Assembly (NCBI GenBank): GCA_022508565.1
Contig: JAFLUY010000001.1
Location: 62,001 to 126,000, forward strand
DNA length: 64,000 nt
Reading direction: 5' to 3'
Origin: Erysipelotrichales bacterium
Lineage (GTDB): Bacteria > Bacillota_I > Bacilli_A > RF39 > UBA660
The notes below the pieces were generated by a model that was given only the letters and a program-made list of their open reading frames with translations, did not search any database and was not told the DNA's origin. The number at the start of each line of letters is the position of its first letter. Position 1 is the stretch's first letter. Below, one piece after another: positions 29,399 to 38,285 of the stretch. Both the position numbers and the translations under genes were made by a program.

Positions 29399-30442
29399 AT
29401 GAAAACATCATTAAGAAATAGTACTTTAGATTTATTAAGATTATTAAGTATTTTTGGAGTATTAATTCTTCATTATTTTAATTCTAATTTTGGGGGAGTT
29501 TTAGGTAACCCAAGCGTTTCAAACATTAATATGCTTTTTGCACATTTTATAGAAAGTTTATGTATTATTGCAGTAAATGTATTTGTTATTATTTCCGGAT
29601 ATTTTATGGTTGATCAAAAATCATTTAAATTAAGAAAAGTTATTGATATTCTTTTAATTTGTCTTTTTTATGGAATAATAATTTTTATTTTATATTTAAT
29701 AATTAATTATTTTCATGGAGTTGAAGTTGTAATAGATGCATATACTGTTAAAACTCTTATTTATTCTATTATCGATAGATGGTTTGTGGTTATTTATATT
29801 ATATTGTACATATTATCTCCATTTATAAATAAACTTTTTAATAGTTTAAATAAAAAAGATATATTGAAATTATTAGGAATTATGATATTGTTTTTTTCTA
29901 TATGGCCAACATTAATTACAAATACAACCGTTAAGGACGATGGATATGGAATAATAAATTTTATTATCTTGTATTTAGTTGGTGCTTATATAAAAAAATA
30001 TAAAAATGACTATAATAAAAAAATTAGTATGTGTATGATTTATATATGTATGACAATAATTACAACTATATTTAGTTACTACTCACCAAAAGCGTGGAGT
30101 TATAATTCTATATTTAATATGATAAGTTCAATTTCACTATTTTTATTTTTTAAATCTATAAAAATAAAAAATAGTAGAGCGATTTCTTATTTTGCTCAAT
30201 TTAGTTTAGGTATATATATAATTCATGAAAACCAATTTATTGTAAAGTATTTATACCAAGATATTTTCAAAACTCCTATGTTTTATGGTAGCAATCTTTT
30301 CTTACCACACATAATTTTTACAGCGTTAGGAATTTTTAGTTTATGTTTAATAATAGAAATAATTAGAAAATTTATTTTTAAATATACAATTGATAGAATT
30401 ATAGATAAAACTAAAATATGCAATATACAATATTCTGTGTAA
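29399..30442 (+). CDS. acyltransferase 3 family membrane protein
   Basis: 'NSTLDLLRLLSIFGVLILHYFNSNFGG', 'VNVFVIISGYFMV'. Confidence 0.85.
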   Translation: MKTSLRNSTLDLLRLLSIFGVLILHYFNSNFGGVLGNPSVSNINMLFAHFIESLCIIAVNVFVIISGYFMVDQKSFKLRKVIDILLICLFYGIIIFILYLIINYFHGVEVVIDAYTVKTLIYSIIDRWFVVIYIILYILSPFINKLFNSLNKKDILKLLGIMILFFSIWPTLITNTTVKDDGYGIINFIILYLVGAYIKKYKNDYNKKISMCMIYICMTIITTIFSYYSPKAWSYNSIFNMISSISLFLFFKSIKIKNSRAISYFAQFSLGIYIIHENQFIVKYLYQDIFKTPMFYGSNLFLPHIIFTALGIFSLCLIIEIIRKFIFKYTIDRIIDKTKICNIQYSV

Positions 30443-30495
30443 TAGCAACAATGTATTTTTATCAAAGATTAAGGTAATATAAATTATCAACAAGA

Positions 30496-30520
30496 GGCTA
30501 AAGTAACTTTAGTCTTTTTT
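30496..30520 (+). terminator. Rho-independent terminator
   Basis: GGCTAAAG..CTTTAGTC followed by TTTTTT. Confidence 0.75.
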
Positions 30521-30579
30521 ATTGCAAAAAACAGGTAATTAGTTTATAATAGGTTATAAATTTTAATAAAGAGGCGCTA

Positions 30580-31956
30580 ATGAAGTATTTAGAATATTTA
30601 GAAAAACTAATTGAAAAAATAAAGAAATATGGGAAAAGCCCATATCTCTTTATTATTCCTTTATGTATATGTGTTTCAATGCATTTTGAAACTAAAAGTA
30701 ATATCAAACAAATTATATTAAATGGAAATACTATTGATGTTGATTTAAGATTATTTTTATATATTGCTATATTTGTAATATTTATAGTAATACTTTTATT
30801 TAATAAATCTAAATTAAAAAACAAAACAGATAAACTAGGAATAGGCCTATTTATTGATAATAGTGATACCAATGACAATAATTTTAGAAGGAATAGATTT
30901 ATTTCTGAGCTAAAAAATGAATTAGAAGATTATTATGAAGTAAAAATCTATACAAAAGAAGATTATAAAAAATATCTTAAAGGTATATTACTAGATGAGA
31001 AGATATTTACCGATTACAATTTATCATGTTCGATTCTTATCGATGATACATCAGATACTAAAAATGATGAGTCATATTATTTTATCAAAAAGAAAAACAT
31101 TCAATTTTACTTTGTATCACCATATGCAGAAAACAAAAGAGAAATATCATTAAAGATGCAATCAGAGTTAATTAAATTATTCCCAGATATTTATGAAATA
31201 AGAGCCAGCGATGGCATGAATGATACTAAAAGAGTAGTTAAAGAGCTTCATTTAGCTATAGATTATATTACATGTGTAAATATATCTCTATCATTAAATC
31301 CATATAATACAATGGAATATATAAATAGTTTATCTTACAATTTAAATGAGTATATCCAACAATTTGGTAGTAATAATATCACCAAATTTATTTCTATTAG
31401 AATACAGCTAAGAGAAATTGATTATCGATTAAATGATATTGAGCAATTTATAACTTACAAACAAAATAGAAGTGTTTATAAAGACAATTATTATTTATTA
31501 ACTAAGATTAATCGTGTTGAAAAACTATTTAATGCAAGCATTTTAGAAAATCCTTACTATTTTAGTTATTTTAATGAATTAATGAATTATAAGATATTAA
31601 CTTTTTTTGATTTAAAAAAATATGATGATATTTTAAAATTAATTAAAAGATTAAATTATGATGAAAACAGCTCCTTTATTTTTATCACTAAATTTGTATC
31701 TATGTGTGGTAGCAAAAAATATAGTAATAAAGATGCTATAGCATATTTTAATCAAAACAAAAAAATATTAAATAATGAAAAGGATATAGAAGATTTAATT
31801 GAATTTATACAAGTAAGATATGAAAATAATAAAGATGATATTATTTTAAAATTTTCGTATTATATGTTAAATAAATATTTCAAAGATCAATCCTTAGCAG
31901 AACGCTTAAAGAAAGAATTACAAAAACAAACTGAGTATTTTAATGATGTTTTATAA
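30580..31956 (+). CDS. uncharacterised protein with two N-terminal TM segments and a large cytosolic helical region
   Basis: Long ORF; hydrophobic segments at residues ~20-35 and ~58-76, soluble remainder; no family recognised. Confidence 0.75.
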   Translation: MKYLEYLEKLIEKIKKYGKSPYLFIIPLCICVSMHFETKSNIKQIILNGNTIDVDLRLFLYIAIFVIFIVILLFNKSKLKNKTDKLGIGLFIDNSDTNDNNFRRNRFISELKNELEDYYEVKIYTKEDYKKYLKGILLDEKIFTDYNLSCSILIDDTSDTKNDESYYFIKKKNIQFYFVSPYAENKREISLKMQSELIKLFPDIYEIRASDGMNDTKRVVKELHLAIDYITCVNISLSLNPYNTMEYINSLSYNLNEYIQQFGSNNITKFISIRIQLREIDYRLNDIEQFITYKQNRSVYKDNYYLLTKINRVEKLFNASILENPYYFSYFNELMNYKILTFFDLKKYDDILKLIKRLNYDENSSFIFITKFVSMCGSKKYSNKDAIAYFNQNKKILNNEKDIEDLIEFIQVRYENNKDDIILKFSYYMLNKYFKDQSLAERLKKELQKQTEYFNDVL

Positions 31957-31995
31957 CATTTATATTGTTGATAACGATTAACAAAAAATGATTAA

Positions 31996-32030
31996 ATAAC
32001 TATACAAAGTATTGTATAGTTATTTTTATT
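31996..32030 (+). terminator. Rho-independent terminator
   Basis: 12-bp perfect stem ATAACTATACAA-AGTA-TTGTATAGTTAT then TTTT. Confidence 0.85.
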
Positions 32031-32180
32031 TTTTAAAAAGTAATTCTTAAATTTCTCGTGTATATATATAAGTGGAGATGAAAATAATTAAGAAAATTAG
32101 AAACAATAACTGTGATTTTCTTTTGACAAATATGAAATTTTATAATAAACTAATTGAGTGCGAAAAAGGGGAGAAACCGG

Positions 32181-33257
32181 ATGAAAAAGAAAATAAGTAA
32201 AAAATTTCTTACTATGGTCTTAATTAGTTTATTAAACTCATCGATATATGGATGTGGACAAAAAGAAAGCCAAGAAACAGAAAATATAAATAAAGTTATA
32301 GAAGAAACTATTGAAGATAATGTTATTAATTTATCATCAAACATTGGTGATGTTGTTGAAAACAATATTACTGAATCTAAAGAGGTAATAGAAGAAGAAA
32401 TAGAAGAAGTAGAAGAAGAGAAAACATCTATTGTAAGTGTGCCAATAGTAATAGCTAATGAAAAAACAGAAATACTAGATGGTTTCGATGGTAATAAATT
32501 AGGTTATTTACCTGATGGTAAATCACTTGAGTTATTAGGTGAATATAGTGATGAAGGTTATTATCAAGTAAAATACTATGATAATATAGCTTATGTTAAT
32601 CAAAATGATGTAACAATAGCACATACATATGATATTAAAGGAGATATTAAAAAAGTATTATATGCAACTGAGGATACTTCTTTAATTATTCCTGAATATT
32701 TAAGTGCATCAGGTGAAGACGAAGAGGTACCAATAAATAAACTTGAATGTTTTGAAGTTTATAAAGAAATAGAAGACTACTATTTAGTACAAACAGCTGA
32801 CTATATCGGTTATATAGAAAAAAATAATGTAGAGGAATTGACCGGAACATTTATTGTTGTTGATATAAGTGATCAAAGATTAATACTATATAAAGATAAT
32901 GGAGTATATAAGATGTATCCAGTTGTTACTGGATTACCAACTAAAGATAGAGCGACATCACAAGGTCTATTTGAAATATATAACATTACATATAATAGAG
33001 ATTTAATTGGTCAAAATGATAGCTATCATTATTGGATTGATATAATGATGAAATTCCACGGTAATGAAGGATTCCATAATGCAAACTACCGTACAAATGA
33101 AAACGGAAAAAGTTATGGTTCAAGACATACATACGATTTTGGTGGAGATACATACACATATAATGGGTCTCATGGTTGTGTTAACATGATATATGAGGAT
33201 GTTATGGAATTATCTGAATATGTAGGTAATGGTACTGCAGTTTTAATTAAACAATAG
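32181..33257 (+). CDS. secreted/lipoprotein L,D-transpeptidase (YkuD) with SH3-like region
   Basis: Signal peptide with Cys near 'SSIYGC', 'FIVVDISDQRLILYKDNGVYKMYPVVTG', catalytic 'YNGSHGCVNMIYEDVMEL'; SD GGGGAG upstream of ATG 32181. Confidence 0.88.
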   Translation: MKKKISKKFLTMVLISLLNSSIYGCGQKESQETENINKVIEETIEDNVINLSSNIGDVVENNITESKEVIEEEIEEVEEEKTSIVSVPIVIANEKTEILDGFDGNKLGYLPDGKSLELLGEYSDEGYYQVKYYDNIAYVNQNDVTIAHTYDIKGDIKKVLYATEDTSLIIPEYLSASGEDEEVPINKLECFEVYKEIEDYYLVQTADYIGYIEKNNVEELTGTFIVVDISDQRLILYKDNGVYKMYPVVTGLPTKDRATSQGLFEIYNITYNRDLIGQNDSYHYWIDIMMKFHGNEGFHNANYRTNENGKSYGSRHTYDFGGDTYTYNGSHGCVNMIYEDVMELSEYVGNGTAVLIKQ

Positions 33258-33258
33258 A

Positions 33259-33286
33259 AATAATCATATTAATGATTATTTTTTTA
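33259..33286 (+). terminator. Rho-independent terminator
   Basis: AATAATCAT-ATTA-ATGATTATT-TTTTT. Confidence 0.75.
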
Positions 33287-33324
33287 ATTTTTATGTTATA
33301 ATTGAAAAAGTAGAGGTGATATAA

Positions 33325-34785
33325 ATGAGATTAAAAAGATCCATTAGAGTAATATTAATATTATTATTTTTAGTAGTAAGCATTATAGCAGCTAAATCAA
33401 TTTATGATTTGAGTGTCTTACCAATGAAATATTTTGTAAGAGTTTGTGAAGGCATATTTGTAATAAACTTCGTAGCAGCTTTTTGTTTATTTATTAATAA
33501 AAGAGGATTTGTTAAAGGATTTAGTTTTATTTTATATCTTTTATTAAATATATTTTGTGTTGCTGCCATTTATTATGGTTCAACAACAAATAAGTTTTTA
33601 AATAATGCATTTGATAATGCTGAAAGTGAATATAAAACAAAATTCTTGCTTTTAAGTAAGAACGACTATGAATTAAATGATTTAAAAGAAAAAGACATTG
33701 CATATTATACTGATTTACAATATAAAGAAAAAGCATTTGCAGAACTTGCAAAGAAAGATATTAAGACATTCTTAGAATATCCGGACATTAATACAACTTT
33801 AGAACAAGATGTATCATTAATTGATAATGGAATGTATATTTATTTAAAAGAAGACCAAAGCGAAATAAAAATTGATGAATATAATATTATTTATGAATTT
33901 GAAGTTGGTATCGAGCTTTCAAATGAAGCAATTGGTGAAGAAGAATTAGAAGAAGAGGAAAAAATTGAATATCAACAATTAACTCCTGGAGAATATTACA
34001 ATATTTTCTTAGGTGGTTATGACTTTACAAATACATTTATGGATTTCAATATGTTAGTGTCTATTAATAAGACTAATAATGAAATACTTATAACTACAAT
34101 TCCAAGAGATTTTTATATAACTGATGCTAAAGTAGGTAAAAGAGATAAATTAAGTGATATGGGTGCAAGAGGTATTGAAACTAATATGGCATCTGTAGCT
34201 AAATTATTTGGAGTAAAGATAGATTATTACATTAAAGTTAATACAAAGAGCTTAGTTGCCTTAGTTGATGCAGTAGGTGGTATTACTTATTGCTCTGATC
34301 AAGAATATACAACAAGCCATGCCATGATCTTAGATACATACAACGATAGCCTTGGTCAAAAGTTACATGTAAAAAAAGGATGCCAATATTTGAATGGTAT
34401 TCAAACATTAACAGTAGCAAGAGAAAGACTAGCATTTAAAACTGGTGATAATCAAAGACAAAAGAACTGTGCTAAAATAATGCAAGCTATTTTAAGTAAA
34501 ATGAAAACACCTGGTATGGCTGTTAAATATCCATCAGTATTAGAAGCTGTTAGTGGCTTCTATACAACAACTATTCCAAAAGAATTAATTACATCAAGTA
34601 TTCAAGATTTACTTGAGAATCCTAATTGGAATATCAAGACTCAATCAGTCACTGGTTATGGTGGACAAGATTATATCTTCTTTGGTTCAACTAAAGATTA
34701 TGTAATGTATCCACATATGAATACAGTTAATGCTGCTAAGAGAAAAATTCAAGGAATGAAGTATAAAAAATTAAGTGAATTATAA
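33325..34785 (+). CDS. LytR-CpsA-Psr (LCP) family cell wall glycopolymer ligase
   Basis: TM N-terminus; 'NMLVSINKTNNEILITTIPRDFYI', 'KVNTKSLVALVDAVGGITY', 'QYLNGIQTLTVARERLAFKTGDNQRQKNC'. Confidence 0.93.
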   Translation: MRLKRSIRVILILLFLVVSIIAAKSIYDLSVLPMKYFVRVCEGIFVINFVAAFCLFINKRGFVKGFSFILYLLLNIFCVAAIYYGSTTNKFLNNAFDNAESEYKTKFLLLSKNDYELNDLKEKDIAYYTDLQYKEKAFAELAKKDIKTFLEYPDINTTLEQDVSLIDNGMYIYLKEDQSEIKIDEYNIIYEFEVGIELSNEAIGEEELEEEEKIEYQQLTPGEYYNIFLGGYDFTNTFMDFNMLVSINKTNNEILITTIPRDFYITDAKVGKRDKLSDMGARGIETNMASVAKLFGVKIDYYIKVNTKSLVALVDAVGGITYCSDQEYTTSHAMILDTYNDSLGQKLHVKKGCQYLNGIQTLTVARERLAFKTGDNQRQKNCAKIMQAILSKMKTPGMAVKYPSVLEAVSGFYTTTIPKELITSSIQDLLENPNWNIKTQSVTGYGGQDYIFFGSTKDYVMYPHMNTVNAAKRKIQGMKYKKLSEL

Positions 34786-34790
34786 TATAA

Positions 34791-34817
34791 ATCGCACTTG
34801 CTGAAAGTGCGATTTTA
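34791..34817 (+). terminator. Rho-independent terminator after LCP gene
   Basis: ATCGCACTT-GCTGA-AAGTGCGAT-TTT. Confidence 0.8.
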
Positions 34818-34826
34818 TGTTATTAT
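34798..34826 (+). promoter_or_regulatory. candidate promoter for the antitoxin-like RNA
   Basis: TTGCTG-N17-TATTAT; partly overlaps the LCP terminator. Confidence 0.45.
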
Positions 34827-34832
34827 GTATGT

Positions 34833-34950
34833 AGATGAAGGAAACTTCATAAAATAAAAAAAGAGGGAAGCCTTAACACTCCAGAGTTGAGTGCTTACCT
34901 AATATATTGGTTTGCGCTTAATCTATGGATTGAGCGCTTGATTCTTTTTA
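34833..34950 (+). ncRNA. candidate antisense antitoxin RNA
   Basis: Predicted between TTGCTG-N17-TATTAT promoter and the terminator hairpin GCGCTTAATC-TATG-GATTGAGCGC + TTGATTCTTTTT; complementary to the 3' part of the toxin-like mRNA. Confidence 0.5.
34914..34950 (+). terminator. Rho-independent terminator of the antitoxin-like RNA
   Basis: 10-bp stem (one G-U) with TATG loop, followed by T-rich tract. Confidence 0.75.
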
Positions 34951-34963
34951 TAATTCATTATCA

Positions 34964-35035
34964 TTAATATGATTGAAAAATAAGCAGAATGATGATAATG
35001 ATTAAAGCTAAGATTAGAAAATCTATCTTTCTCAT
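34964..35035 (-). CDS. candidate type I toxin peptide, 23 aa, MRKIDFLILALIIIIILLIFQSY
   Basis: Unlisted small ORF; perfect SD (GGAGG, 7 nt spacing), single TM helix, SD lies in the hairpin ACCTCC-GAAA-GGAGGT. Confidence 0.6.
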   Translation of the reverse strand: MRKIDFLILALIIIIILLIFQSY

Positions 35036-35041
35036 TTCATC

Positions 35042-35057
35042 ACCTCCTTTCGGAGGT
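35042..35057 (-). promoter_or_regulatory. SD-sequestering stem-loop of toxin-like mRNA
   Basis: Minus strand: ACCTCC-GAAA-GGAGGT, 6 bp perfect stem with GNRA loop, contains the SD of the 23-aa ORF. Confidence 0.7.
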
Positions 35058-35089
35058 AAGCAGCTCAACAGTTAGGTTTCCCTAAATAC

Positions 35090-35119
35090 ATTATAGATGA
35101 GAATAATTGTTGAAAACAA
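35090..35119 (-). promoter_or_regulatory. candidate promoter for toxin-like mRNA
   Basis: Minus strand TTGTTT-N18-TATAAT. Confidence 0.5.
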
Positions 35120-35246
35120 TATAATTCAAACAATTTATTAAATTAGTTTCTAAATCTCATACAGATTTTTAATAACCGTTATTTTCTTTGTATAGGTGAT
35201 GTCAACGCATCAAATATTTTATAAGAAAGTAAGGGATAATAGTTTT

Positions 35247-35275
35247 AGAATAGGTTTCCTATTCTTTTATTTTAT
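35247..35275 (+). terminator. orphan Rho-independent terminator
   Basis: AGAATAGG-TTT-CCTATTCT-TTTATTTT, no + strand gene between LCP and here. Confidence 0.65.
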
Positions 35276-35311
35276 CTTAATTTATTATATAATGTTGATG
35301 GGTGATAACAT

Positions 35312-36355
35312 ATGAAAAAACTAGCTTTATTTCAAGTGGATTTAAATATTGGTGGTATTCAAAAATCATGTGTTAATTTTCTTAATAATATAGATCTTAA
35401 TAAGTATGAAGTAGATTTATATTTAGTAGAAAAAGATAATGCCTATATTAATGATTTAAATAAATACATTAATATTAAATATATTAAGAAATTGCCATAT
35501 ATAACTAAGTTAATTCCAATATCTATTTTAAAGTTATTTTATAACCCTAAAATAGATAAAACTTATGATATCGCAATTGATTTTAATTCATATTCAAATG
35601 AAACAGCTGTTTCTACTAAAAAGGTTAATGCAAATAAAAGAATGATTTGGATTCATAATGATGTTGAAGTAAAGATAAAAGAAGAAATACTATATCGTAT
35701 TCTTCATTTAGTCTTTAAAAGTAAATATAAATACTTTGATTCATTTGTTGGAGTATCAGATGGAGCCTTAAAGTCTTTTATTAAAGTAAATAAGATAAAG
35801 AATAAAGAATGCTTAGTTATACCTAATTTAGTTGATACAAAAGAAATAAAAGAAAAATTAAAAGAAGAGACAGAAATTGATGTTGATAATTCAAAAATTA
35901 ATATATGTTCAACAGGAAGAATAGTTCATCAAAAAGGTTTTGATTTACTTGTTCAAGAAATAAATAAAAATAAAGATATTTTAACAAATCATCATTTTTA
36001 CTTTATTGGTGGTGGATCTGATGAAGCAAAGATTAAGGATTTAGTAAAAGACAATAATTTAGAAGATTTAATAACCATCACAGGTTATCTAAAGAATCCT
36101 TATCCTTTAATGAATAAAATGGATGCCTTCATCTTACTTAGCAGATATGAAGGACAAGGTATGGTATTCTTAGAGGCGAAAGCACTTGACTTAGATGTTA
36201 TCATGCCAAAGCATTTAGAAAAGTATGTTGATGGGGAAATCATTGGTACAGATGATTTAAGAAAATCTTTACTAAATATAAATAAAAGTAATCATAAATT
36301 TAATGATTTAACAGATTATAATAAAAGAATAATTAATAAGATAAATAGTTTATAG
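35312..36355 (+). CDS. glycosyltransferase family 4
   Basis: 'LFQVDLNIGGIQKSCVNFLNNID', 'CSTGRIVHQKGFDLLVQ', 'LSRYEGQGMVFLEAKAL'. Confidence 0.9.
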   Translation: MKKLALFQVDLNIGGIQKSCVNFLNNIDLNKYEVDLYLVEKDNAYINDLNKYINIKYIKKLPYITKLIPISILKLFYNPKIDKTYDIAIDFNSYSNETAVSTKKVNANKRMIWIHNDVEVKIKEEILYRILHLVFKSKYKYFDSFVGVSDGALKSFIKVNKIKNKECLVIPNLVDTKEIKEKLKEETEIDVDNSKINICSTGRIVHQKGFDLLVQEINKNKDILTNHHFYFIGGGSDEAKIKDLVKDNNLEDLITITGYLKNPYPLMNKMDAFILLSRYEGQGMVFLEAKALDLDVIMPKHLEKYVDGEIIGTDDLRKSLLNINKSNHKFNDLTDYNKRIINKINSL

Positions 36356-36363
36356 GAGAAAAT

Positions 36364-36843
36364 ATGAAAAGACAAAAGAAAGTACTATTTATATCTAGTA
36401 CCGGTGGTCATTTTAATGAACTTATGCGTTTAAGACCACTTTTTGCTAAATATAATAGTTATGTTGCAACTGAGAAACAAAAAAGTAATGAATACTTAAG
36501 AAGTGAATTTAAAAATAAAGTATTCTTCCTTTTGTATGGAACAAAAGATCATCCTTTTTCATATCCTTTTAAACTATTTGCGAACTCTTTTATTTCTTTA
36601 TTTTACTTTATTAAAATAAGACCAGATGTTATTGTAACAACTGGTACACATACAGCTGGACCAATATGTTGTATTGCTAAAATATTTGGTAAAAAAGTAA
36701 TTTATATTGAAACTATAGCTAATATAAATTCTAAAACTATCACTGGTCGTATTCTTTATCATATTGCTGATCAATTTTATGTTCAATGGGAATCTATGTT
36801 AAAACTTTATCCAAAAGCTATTTATAAGGGGTGGATTTACTAA
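36364..36843 (+). CDS. PssD/Alg14-like glycosyltransferase subunit
   Basis: 'VLFISSTGGHFNELMRLRPLF', 'DVIVTTGTHTAGPI', 'FYVQWESMLKLYPKAIYKGWIY'. Confidence 0.88.
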   Translation: MKRQKKVLFISSTGGHFNELMRLRPLFAKYNSYVATEKQKSNEYLRSEFKNKVFFLLYGTKDHPFSYPFKLFANSFISLFYFIKIRPDVIVTTGTHTAGPICCIAKIFGKKVIYIETIANINSKTITGRILYHIADQFYVQWESMLKLYPKAIYKGWIY

Positions 36844-38285
36844 TGATACTTGTAACACTCGGAACTCAAGATAAAAGTTTTGATAGATTATTGAATGCAA
36901 TTGATAAAGAAATTGATAATGGCAATATTAAGGATAAAGTTATAGTTCAAGCAGGTTTTACTTTTAAAACCTATAAAAGTAAGAATATGGAAATGTTTGA
37001 CTATGTCGATACTAAAACTATGAATGACTTAGTTAAAAAAAGTGATGTTATTATTTCTCATGCTGGAGCGGGTTCAATTCTTACAGCTTTAGAAAATGAT
37101 AAAAAAATAATAGTTGTTCCAAGACAAAGTAAATATGGAGAACACAATAATGACCATCAAATTGAAATAGCTGAAAAGTTTTCAAATGATGGACATGTAA
37201 TATATCTTAAGAATTTAAATAATTTAGTTGAAACTTTAAATAATATTGATTCATTTAATCCAACTAAATTAAATCATAATAATGAATTACTTAAAAATAT
37301 TGAAGAGTTTATTGATAATACAAAGAAGAAAAAGAAATTCTTGCCATTTGTTATGGTTATCTTATGGGCATGTGCCATTTTCTTCTTATCTAATATGAGT
37401 GGTATAGAATCAAATATAAAGAGCACTACATCATTAGATATCATAATAAAAGAAGTATTAACGTTTACTAATAAAATTGGCTTAACTGATAAACATCCAA
37501 CTGAAGCAAGAATAAGTGAATTTGCTGAAGACATTAATCCAATCATGCGTAAATGCGCTCATGCAACTGTTTTCTTTATTTTAGCTATCTTGATATCTAT
37601 TTTCTTAACAAGATATAATATACGCTTATCATTTGCATTTATATTAACAGTTCTTTTATCCTTCATGTATGCTTTATTTGATGAATATCATCAAACATTT
37701 GTAATTGGGCGCACTGGACAGTTAACAGACTCATTAATTGATGTAAGTGGAGCAATAATAGGCTGTTTCATAGTGCTAATAATAGTTAAAATAAAAAGAA
37801 GAAAAAAGAAAGTTAAGGATAAAAAGAAAGTTATCTTTGTTTCAAGTTTAGGTGGGCATTTAACTCAAATGCTTCAACTAAAAAGTATATTTAATGACTA
37901 TAACTATCTTTTAATCACTGAAAAGTCTAGTGTTACTGAAAACTTAAAGTCAGATTATAATGTTAAATACTATATATACTGTAATAAAAAAATATTTATT
38001 AAATATTTTATAATTAACGTTATTAATGCTTTCCATTCATTATATACTTTCTTTAAAGAAAGACCAGATGTAATTGTAACAACTGGAGCTAATACAGCAG
38101 TACCTCTTTGTTACTTAGGAAGAATATTTGGTAAAAAAGTAATATTTATTGAATCATTTGCAAAAAGAAATGGTAAAACTTTAGCTGGGACTTTATGTTA
38201 TCCAGTAGCAACAACATTTATTGTTCAGTGGGAATCAATGTTAAAGTATTACCCTAAAGCAAAATATTTTGGAGGTATCTATTAA
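36843..38285 (+). CDS. three-domain fusion: PssE/Alg13-like + VanZ-like + PssD/Alg14-like
   Basis: 'MILVTLGTQDKSFDRLLNAID...SHAGAGSILTAL' ; VanZ 'MRKCAHATVFFILA...FDEYHQTFVIGRTGQLTDSLIDVSGAIIG' ; 'VIFVSSLGGHLTQMLQLKSIF...VIVTTGANTAVPLCYLG...FIVQWESMLKYYPKAKYFGGIY'; start ATG 36843 preceded by AAGGGGTGG SD. Confidence 0.9.
   Translation: MILVTLGTQDKSFDRLLNAIDKEIDNGNIKDKVIVQAGFTFKTYKSKNMEMFDYVDTKTMNDLVKKSDVIISHAGAGSILTALENDKKIIVVPRQSKYGEHNNDHQIEIAEKFSNDGHVIYLKNLNNLVETLNNIDSFNPTKLNHNNELLKNIEEFIDNTKKKKKFLPFVMVILWACAIFFLSNMSGIESNIKSTTSLDIIIKEVLTFTNKIGLTDKHPTEARISEFAEDINPIMRKCAHATVFFILAILISIFLTRYNIRLSFAFILTVLLSFMYALFDEYHQTFVIGRTGQLTDSLIDVSGAIIGCFIVLIIVKIKRRKKKVKDKKKVIFVSSLGGHLTQMLQLKSIFNDYNYLLITEKSSVTENLKSDYNVKYYIYCNKKIFIKYFIINVINAFHSLYTFFKERPDVIVTTGANTAVPLCYLGRIFGKKVIFIESFAKRNGKTLAGTLCYPVATTFIVQWESMLKYYPKAKYFGGIY

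Noticed and set aside
32120-32145. TTGACA followed closely by TATAAT upstream of the L,D-transpeptidase
   Set aside because: Spacer is only 12 nt, too short for a sigma-A promoter
32395-32430. GAAGAA-rich repeat in the L,D-transpeptidase gene
   Set aside because: Simple Glu-rich linker in an AT-rich gene, not a structured tandem repeat
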